In this document: positions 48,350 to 53,166 of the stretch, piece after piece
Layout of the letters: every line of letters starts with the position of its first letter
Numbering within the stretch: the stretch's first letter is position 1
NCBI GenBank assembly: GCA_009694745.1
Contig: SHUF01000015.1
Coordinates: 1-53,166, forward strand
Source of the DNA: Acidobacteriota bacterium
GTDB lineage: Bacteria; Acidobacteriota; Vicinamibacteria; Vicinamibacterales; SCN-69-37
Reading direction: 5' to 3'
Length of the DNA: 53,166 bases
The notes under the pieces: generated by a model
What the model saw: the letters and a program-made list of their open reading frames with translations, nothing else
What the model was told of the DNA's origin: nothing
Databases searched by the model: none
Translations under genes and position numbers: made by a program

Positions 48350-49698
48350 GATGGCAACCTCGAGAGCTGGGTATGGGAAAGGCCGGCGCGCTGCAGCAAT
48401 GACGTATTGCCATCGCGCGTGACGATGACGTGCAGACGCGTCGCCGCCAGAGCCGCGGCGACACTGCGCGCGTCGAGCGTCTCGATGTAGCCGTCGGTGA
48501 CGACAACCGCCGAACGCGGCCTGGTGAGAACGACGTGGTCGAGGACGCACTTCATGCTTGTGCCGCCCGTGGTGCCGGCAATCAGGCGTCCGCCTTCTAT
48601 GCGCGCCGGCGCCACCACATCGCTGAACGCCCAGAAGGGGCGGCGGATGTAGGTCCGCAGTTGCCCCAGCAGCGACACGATGAGCGGCATCTCCGCGCTC
48701 ATCGAACCGCTCACGTCCAGATACACATGGGCTGAGCCCACGCGACCGGGGCGTGCCGTTTCCCACTGGGCATTTGGCACGAACGGGCTCCAGAGCGACC
48801 GGAGTGCCGCACGCCGATCGCCAGACGACAGCACCGGAAGGGTGAAATGAATGTCCACCGGGTCCCTAGCGATTGATCGCGGGTCTGGCAGCAGGTGACG
48901 CCGCAGCACGGCGCACGTCTCGCGCCGCCATCGTTCGATGCCGGCGTCCGCCGCCTGCACCTCGCACTGGTAGGCAGGCGACCCAACGCCGCGTCCCTTC
49001 GGACTGCGGAAGATGCCCGAGCCGTTCATCGACTTGAGCGCGGTATCCACCGCTTCTGCGAGGATCGCCTCTGCCGACACGCCCCCCGCATCCCCGGCGG
49101 CCCGCGTGTCATGACCGCCGAGCAGCGCAACGCCCTTCGTTCTGGCTGAGCACTGGTCACGGGCCAGATCGCGGATGTCGTCGGCGACAAGTTGTCCCGA
49201 ATACAGGCCGGTCCAGGCATAAAGCAACTGGCTTTCGGCGCGCGACACGCGGACTTTACGCCAGCTCACGCCCTCGGCCCGGTCCGTCTCTGCCTGGGTC
49301 ATCGGCCGCAGCAGGCGCTGGACGCCCTTGGTTTTCCCGTAGTAGCGGCTCATCATCGCGCTGTAATCGGGGCCGAGGCTCCGGTGGATGATGGCGTTGA
49401 TCACGGCATCAAGCGCGATGTGTTCCGCCGGCGTGAAGGTGGCGAAGCACTCGGTGTGCCGCAGCAGCACGTGCAGGAACTCGTGACAAATCACGGCCTT
49501 CACCTGCGCGTCGGTGCGGCAGTGTTTGGTGACAAAGCCGAGATTCACCAGCAACCGCGGTCGCCCCTCGCAGGTCACCGCCAGCGTGGGCACCGTGTCG
49601 GTGAAGTCCACCTCGAGGATCTTCAGCACCGCGCGAACAGCCAGTGGGTTCTCATCGATCAGTTCGCGATAGATGTTCTTGAAGGTGGCGGCGTTCAT
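48346..49698 (-). CDS. DUF2201-like putative metallopeptidase with C-terminal VWA-like domain
   Basis: A 450-aa protein. The N-terminal domain has a zinc-protease motif HEFLHVLLRH (His72, Glu73, His76) as in the VWA-like predicted metallopeptidase family. The middle (about 130-310) is family-specific. The C-terminal VWA-like domain has a MIDAS-type DVSGSMS (Asp328, Ser330, Ser332), a conserved Thr/Ser at GTTGGTS (380) and aspartate in VVVTDGYIE (402). VWA proteins act with MoxR ATPases to load metals or remodel complexes. The four-base overlaps with both neighbours show tight coupling. Confidence 0.88.
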   Translation of the reverse strand: MNAATFKNIYRELIDENPLAVRAVLKILEVDFTDTVPTLAVTCEGRPRLLVNLGFVTKHCRTDAQVKAVICHEFLHVLLRHTECFATFTPAEHIALDAVINAIIHRSLGPDYSAMMSRYYGKTKGVQRLLRPMTQAETDRAEGVSWRKVRVSRAESQLLYAWTGLYSGQLVADDIRDLARDQCSARTKGVALLGGHDTRAAGDAGGVSAEAILAEAVDTALKSMNGSGIFRSPKGRGVGSPAYQCEVQAADAGIERWRRETCAVLRRHLLPDPRSIARDPVDIHFTLPVLSSGDRRAALRSLWSPFVPNAQWETARPGRVGSAHVYLDVSGSMSAEMPLIVSLLGQLRTYIRRPFWAFSDVVAPARIEGGRLIAGTTGGTSMKCVLDHVVLTRPRSAVVVTDGYIETLDARSVAAALAATRLHVIVTRDGNTSLLQRAGLSHTQLSRLPS

Positions 49699-50141
49699 GC
49701 GTAGAACCCCCGTCCGTCAAACAGCTCCAGTCGACGGGTCAGACTCGTGCGCGTCCACAACACGGGCCGGCCGGGGTCGTAGAGCCAGGGCGTGCACAAG
49801 CCCAGCACCAGGACTTGAAACAGGCACTCCTCCGGCGCCAGCGTCGCGAAGGGCACCGGCGTGGGAGCCGGGTCCGGCCGGCAGATGCAGGCTTCGGCCG
49901 GCAGTGCCACAGCCGCGCGCGCCTCCTGCTCGTCGGCGAAACCGCACTGCTTGAGTACGTCGCGTACGCACGTCAGTGGACTCCGCCTCCCGAAGTCGAG
50001 GCCGATCCGCAGCACCCGCGGGCACTTCACCGACCCCTTGTCGTTTCCCAGGACCGACACCGAAATCCGATCGGTGCGTGTGCGGCTCATCGGGCCGCCC
50101 ATGTTGGCCAGCCGCTCCAGGTCGATCGCCGGGGCGATCAT
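49695..50141 (-). CDS. Protein of unknown function between MoxR and the VWA gene
   Basis: A 148-aa protein from ATG 50141 (ATGA overlap with the MoxR stop) to 49695 (ATGA overlap with the VWA start). It shows phrases RVLRIGLDFGRRSPLTCVRDVLK and ECLFQVLVLGLCTPWLYDPGRP, suggesting an alpha/beta domain, and three to four cysteines in variable positions. No family is recognised. Its fixed place in the operon suggests an adaptor in the complex (inference). Confidence 0.7.
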   Translation of the reverse strand: MIAPAIDLERLANMGGPMSRTRTDRISVSVLGNDKGSVKCPRVLRIGLDFGRRSPLTCVRDVLKQCGFADEQEARAAVALPAEACICRPDPAPTPVPFATLAPEECLFQVLVLGLCTPWLYDPGRPVLWTRTSLTRRLELFDGRGFYA

Positions 50142-51562
50142 TTCGCCCCTTCGCTGAACACCTGCGTGCACTGGTGGAACTCCCGCTCGAACGCGCGCGG
50201 GTCCGCCACCTGGCGTTTCTCGACCATCAGATAGGAGAACAACTGCTGGGCACGTTCGCGGCGTCCAGCACCGAGACGGGCGAGCACGGGCGCGTAGGCG
50301 GCCACCTCCGGATGTGTCGTGCCCTTTTCAGCGAGCCGCTCCTGCCAACTGATCTCTCCGTTGATGGTCAGCAACGGCTGCGCGAAGCGGCCCAGGTCGT
50401 TGACGCCCTCCGCGCCGATGGGCAGGCGTCCAGAGACGGCTGCCGGATACGCCGCCAGCGCGAACGCCGCGGCGCGCTCTTTCGGCTCATTCGCCAGCAA
50501 CTGCTCCACCGCCAGCGTGCCGGTGTCGGCGGTCGGGCACGAGTCGATCAACAAACGCGCCTTGCGGTCCAGCGCGCGTTCCAGGTGGAACAGGTGCAAC
50601 CAGCGGTCGGGGCCGTGCAGCAGCGTGGCATCCCACGCCAGGCGATGGGCGGCGGCCACCTTGTCTGCGTCGGGCGTGGCGCCCCAGGCCCGCTGAGGCA
50701 GGCTCGCTTCAATGACCCTGAGGAACAACGTGTCCCCCGTCTTGGAGCCGAGTATCTCTGGCGACAGATCCTCGACGATGGCCGCGGCCAGCAGCGTGCG
50801 AGTGAGGATACGGGCGCGGCGTGGCGACAGGCGGATGCCCGCGTCGCGCAGTGCCGTGGTCAGCGCGCAGACGTAGTCGATGATCGATGCCGGGCAGTGA
50901 CTCAGCCATTCACGGAACGTCTCTTGCCACGCAGCCAGGTCCGCCCTCAGCCTCCCCCCATCGTCTGCCACTGCGCCTTCGCCGGCGGGGTTGGCCACCA
51001 GGCGGCGGTCGGCGGCGCTCAGCGCGTCCCAGTCGCCCACTTCGAGGACCACGGCGAAACGGTCGGCGAGCGCCGCGTCGAGCGGTTCGGCGCCGAGATA
51101 GTCTTCGCCGGCCTTCTGGTCGGTGGTGCACGGATTCATCGCCGCCCAGCGATAGCGCAGCTGCGACAGGGCGATGCCTTGGATCTTTCGCTCGTGCACC
51201 AGTGAGAACAGCCGGTTCTGGTGTTCGGGTTTGCAGCGGCTGATCTCGTCGATCAGCACCGACTCGGCGCCCCATACCGTCGCGGGCGTTTCAAGGAAGC
51301 GGACGGTTGTTTTTGCCTCATCCGGGTACGGGAACCCGACGAGGTCATCAAACGCGATCAGGCTGGCGTTGTAGTGGCGATGTTCGAGACCCAGTGCTTC
51401 GCTGATGGAATTCAGGAGGAACGTCTTGCCGGTGCCGCTGCTGCCGATGAGCAGGAGTGGGTCGCCGGTGACCAGTGCTGCGAGGATGAGGGGTTCTTGT
51501 GTTTTGAAACCGTAGGCGCCGAGGGCTGCCAGGCGGCCTGTGGTGTTGGCGTGCGTGTCCAT
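50138..51562 (-). CDS. MoxR-type AAA+ ATPase
   Basis: A 474-aa protein. ATG 51562 is preceded by AAAGGA at good spacing. Walker A GSSGTGKT (40-47), Walker B VLIDEIS (Asp105, Glu106), a sensor-1-like AAMNP and an arginine finger region ALADRF. The C-terminal half (~230-474) is a long helical extension not seen in basic MoxR. Such ATPases usually work with VWA partners, here encoded two genes downstream. It starts the five-gene coupled operon. A 19-bp palindrome lies ~100 bp upstream (51663-51681), a candidate operator. Confidence 0.9.
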   Translation of the reverse strand: MDTHANTTGRLAALGAYGFKTQEPLILAALVTGDPLLLIGSSGTGKTFLLNSISEALGLEHRHYNASLIAFDDLVGFPYPDEAKTTVRFLETPATVWGAESVLIDEISRCKPEHQNRLFSLVHERKIQGIALSQLRYRWAAMNPCTTDQKAGEDYLGAEPLDAALADRFAVVLEVGDWDALSAADRRLVANPAGEGAVADDGGRLRADLAAWQETFREWLSHCPASIIDYVCALTTALRDAGIRLSPRRARILTRTLLAAAIVEDLSPEILGSKTGDTLFLRVIEASLPQRAWGATPDADKVAAAHRLAWDATLLHGPDRWLHLFHLERALDRKARLLIDSCPTADTGTLAVEQLLANEPKERAAAFALAAYPAAVSGRLPIGAEGVNDLGRFAQPLLTINGEISWQERLAEKGTTHPEVAAYAPVLARLGAGRRERAQQLFSYLMVEKRQVADPRAFEREFHQCTQVFSEGAK

Positions 51563-51662
51563 GTCCGGTCCTTTCGAAAACGGTTCCGCGCAATGCGGAA
51601 CATCCGTCCGTCGCACATGGCACCGGGGCATTGGGGATGCCTCGGCCGGCTGGGCCACCGTG

Positions 51663-51681
51663 TGTCTTCACTGTGAAGACA
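51663..51681. promoter_or_regulatory. Perfect 19-bp palindrome, candidate operator of the MoxR operon
   Basis: TGTCTTCAC-T-GTGAAGACA, nine-base arms with a single central base. It sits 101 bp before the moxR-like ATG and downstream of the HTH gene's terminator. Symmetry and position fit a dimeric repressor site; the HTH protein encoded upstream is the nearest candidate binder. Confidence 0.6.
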
Positions 51682-51782
51682 GGACTACGGTTTGGCGTGC
51701 GGGTTAGCGAGCCGGAACTCTCGCCGCACTCTTCATGTCGGCAGCGGGACGTGCGCTGCCTGATTGTCGTGAGGGGCTGAAC

Positions 51783-51816
51783 AAAAATGGCCCAGCAACA
51801 GAAACGTTGCGGGGCC
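51783..51816 (-). terminator. Rho-independent terminator of the HTH gene
   Basis: On the minus strand an 11-bp stem (GGCCCCGCAAC with GTTGCTGGGCC, one mismatch) with a six-base loop is followed by ATTTTTG. It lies 56 bases after the HTH stop codon and isolates that gene from the MoxR operon. Confidence 0.75.
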
Positions 51817-51871
51817 GCTTCGACTTAGATGGTCTGACATAGCGGCGGTATACCCACCGTGGCGCGGTCCA

Positions 51872-52072
51872 TCAAGTCGGCCCCTCACCGCGCGAGGCTG
51901 AGTGTATCACAGACTGAGCTTTCAGGAACTCAATCAGACGCTCCACCGAGTAGGCGCCCTTACTGCCGCGCATCAATCGAGACACGTTCGTCTGCCTGAT
52001 CCCCAGCACCTTCCCGGCCTCGGCCAGCGGCCCCAACACACCCACGCCCACCAGCAATCGCTCTGTCCTCAC
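51872..52072 (-). CDS. Small HTH (XRE/HigA-like) DNA-binding protein
   Basis: A 66-aa protein from GTG 52072. The HTH core reads AGKVLGIRQTNVSRLMRG, followed by SVERLIEFLKA, as in the C-terminal half of XRE-type antitoxin regulators. The usual first helix pair is shorter than in relatives, so it may be truncated, or the frame may start upstream. TAATCT lies 6 nt before the GTG, fitting leaderless transcription. It has its own terminator. It is a candidate regulator of the MoxR operon through the palindrome at 51663-51681 (inference). No toxin partner is adjacent. Confidence 0.72.
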   Translation of the reverse strand: MRTERLLVGVGVLGPLAEAGKVLGIRQTNVSRLMRGSKGAYSVERLIEFLKAQSVIHSASRGEGPT

Positions 52073-52078
52073 GCAGGA

Positions 52079-52084
52079 AGATTA
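52079..52084 (-). promoter_or_regulatory. Putative -10 box (TAATCT) of the HTH gene, leaderless arrangement
   Basis: TAATCT then 6 nt then GTG 52072 on the minus strand. Confidence 0.4.
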
Positions 52085-52189
52085 CGGGGGGCGTTCGCGA
52101 CGATGCCGCCAGGTTTCGGTCAGCGGCGTCCGGGCGTCGGTGAGCGTCGCCCCTGCCGATCTGACCGCACACGGGCGGGCGTTCCCCGG

Positions 52190-52195
52190 TAGAAT
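52190..52195 (+). promoter_or_regulatory. Putative -10 box (TAGAAT) of the ABC ATPase gene, leaderless arrangement
   Basis: TAGAAT then 6 nt (CGCGGC) then ATG 52202. Confidence 0.45.
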
Positions 52196-52201
52196 CGCGG
52201 C

Positions 52202-52942
52202 ATGTCGTTTTTTTCCCGATCTCCCCAGCCGGCGAGCCCCATTGACGACCTGGCGCCGTCGGATGTCCTGATTTCGCTCCATCAATTGGAGAAATCCTAT
52301 GCGCTGGGCGCGTCGCGCTCGTGGGTGCTGCGGCGCATCACGCTGGACATCAAAGAGGGTGAATTCGTGTCGATCATGGGGCCGTCGGGCGCGGGAAAAT
52401 CAACCCTGCTCCACATCCTTGGCATGCACGACAGCGCCTGGACGGGCGAGTACTACTTCGGCGGCCAGCCCGTGCACCGGCTGAGCGCCAAAGACCGCGC
52501 GGCCCTGCACAAGAAGTGGATCGGATTCGTGTTCCAGAGCTATCACCTGCTCGACCACCTCACCGTCTACGAGAACCTGGATGTGCCGCTCTCCTACCGC
52601 GACATCAAGAAGGCCGAGCGCGACAGCATGGTCTGCGACATCCTCGACCGCTTCGCCATCGTCGGCAAAAAAGACCTGTATCCCAACCAGCTCTCGGGCG
52701 GACAGCAGCAACTGGTGGCCGTGGCGCGTGCCGTAATCGCCAATCCCAAGATCATCCTGGCCGACGAACCCACCGGCAACCTGCACTCGAGCCAGGGCCG
52801 CGAAATCATGGAGCTGTTCCGCAAGCTCAACGAAGGCGGCACCACCATCGTGCAGGTCACGCACTCGGAAGCCAATGCCGAGTACGGCTCGCGGGTCATC
52901 GAGCTCAAGGACGGGTGGCTCGTCGGCGCCCCAACGGCTTGA
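52202..52942 (+). CDS. ABC transporter ATP-binding protein (MacB/LolD type)
   Basis: A 246-aa ATPase. Walker A GPSGAGKST, Q-loop FVFQSYHLLDHLTV, signature LSGGQQQ, Walker B IILADEPTGNL and H-loop VTHSE are all present. The LLDHLTVYENLDVPLSY segment is typical of the LolD/MacB group that powers lipoprotein export or efflux from the inner membrane. The signature has Q in place of the common R (LSGGQQQ). No permease gene is visible; the next gene overlaps by four bases (TTGA) and encodes a copper-binding lipoprotein. Confidence 0.93.
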   Translation: MSFFSRSPQPASPIDDLAPSDVLISLHQLEKSYALGASRSWVLRRITLDIKEGEFVSIMGPSGAGKSTLLHILGMHDSAWTGEYYFGGQPVHRLSAKDRAALHKKWIGFVFQSYHLLDHLTVYENLDVPLSYRDIKKAERDSMVCDILDRFAIVGKKDLYPNQLSGGQQQLVAVARAVIANPKIILADEPTGNLHSSQGREIMELFRKLNEGGTTIVQVTHSEANAEYGSRVIELKDGWLVGAPTA

Positions 52943-53166
52943 AGAAATCCACAATCCGGGCCGCGCTGCTGGTCGTTGTCGCGGCCTGCACCGCCACGCC
53001 GCCGGCCAAGCAGTATCAACTGACGGGCCAGATTCTCGCCGTCTATGGGGCGCGGCAGGAACTGGCCATCAAACACGAAGACATCGCCGGCTACATGCCG
53101 GGAATGACGATGAGCTTCCCGGTGGCCACCAAGTCGCTGATGATCGGCCGGACGCCGGGCGAACTC
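52939..53166 (+). CDS. Copper-binding (CusF/SCO-type) lipoprotein, cut by window end
   Basis: Start TTG 52939 overlaps the ABC stop. The visible 76 codons show a lipoprotein signal (IRAALLVVVAACTAT, cysteine after the hydrophobic core) and then YQLTGQILAVYGARQELAIK followed by HEDIAGYMPGMTMSF. The latter is the CusF-like copper-binding motif that in this phylum is often fused to an SCO1/SenC domain. The rest lies beyond the window. Confidence 0.8.
   Translation, partial: MKKSTIRAALLVVVAACTATPPAKQYQLTGQILAVYGARQELAIKHEDIAGYMPGMTMSFPVATKSLMIGRTPGEL

Larger units (their letters stand above)
51563..51871. other. Gene-free region between HTH gene and MoxR operon
   Basis: About 310 bases without a credible gene. 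It holds the 19-bp palindrome (51663-51681) and a terminator-like hairpin (51783-51816). The rest shows nothing I can name; a clear -35/-10 pair for the MoxR operon was not found. Confidence 0.6.

Overview
The window is GC-rich, densely packed bacterial DNA. The gene families suggest an Acidobacteriota genome, probably of the Vicinamibacteria type: many secreted metallopeptidases with TolB-like propellers, DUF885 and DUF5117-type proteins, Tat-exported hydrolases, a CarD regulator and a type II NADH dehydrogenase. The lineage is inferred from gene style; no rRNA is present.

Layout. 0-6.2 kb holds housekeeping genes: a homocysteine methyltransferase/MTHFR fusion cut by the left edge, a lone nuoI, lepB, moaC, rex, an Ig-like secreted protein, plsC and carD. 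6.3-12 kb holds secreted hydrolases (M28, DUF885, GH99-like), a small membrane protein and tRNA-Leu(CAA). 12-23.7 kb holds a YkgJ-type protein, pruA, a STAS protein, ferritin, a second M28 peptidase, DUF3014, DUF3810, NDH-2 and a molybdopterin enzyme. 23.7-35.4 kb holds a peptidase/propeller/barrel protein, a yggX-like gene, a POT peptide transporter, a LigD-type phosphoesterase, a TPM/LemA/DinB cluster, a membrane protein and a YheT-like hydrolase. 35.4-46 kb holds an amidohydrolase, an aminotransferase, a metzincin-like protease, then a zone with decayed genes and palindromic repeats. 46-52 kb is an accessory block: an ORF6N gene and a five-gene translationally coupled operon encoding a MoxR-type AAA+ ATPase, an unknown protein, a HExxH-metallopeptidase/VWA protein, a second-type S-adenosylmethionine synthetase and a 77-aa protein. 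An HTH gene with its own terminator lies upstream, and a perfect 19-bp palindrome sits in front of the operon. An ABC ATPase and a truncated copper-binding lipoprotein close the window.

Functional picture. Several secreted peptidases together with a proton/oligopeptide symporter, proline catabolism (PruA) and amidohydrolases fit an organism living on protein and peptides.

Main discoveries. (1) A 69-bp exact inverted repeat shared in the same reading phase by the DUF885 peptidase gene and the neighbouring membrane-protein gene, in which it seems to have replaced a membrane helix. (2) The MoxR / metallopeptidase-VWA / MetK-like operon with its regulator and operator, a candidate undescribed system. 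(3) A recurrent TANNNT box 6-8 nt before start codons, suggesting common leaderless transcription. (4) REP-like palindromes that supply the stop codons of neighbouring genes. (5) Four genes with in-frame stops, three of them within 40.7-46.5 kb.
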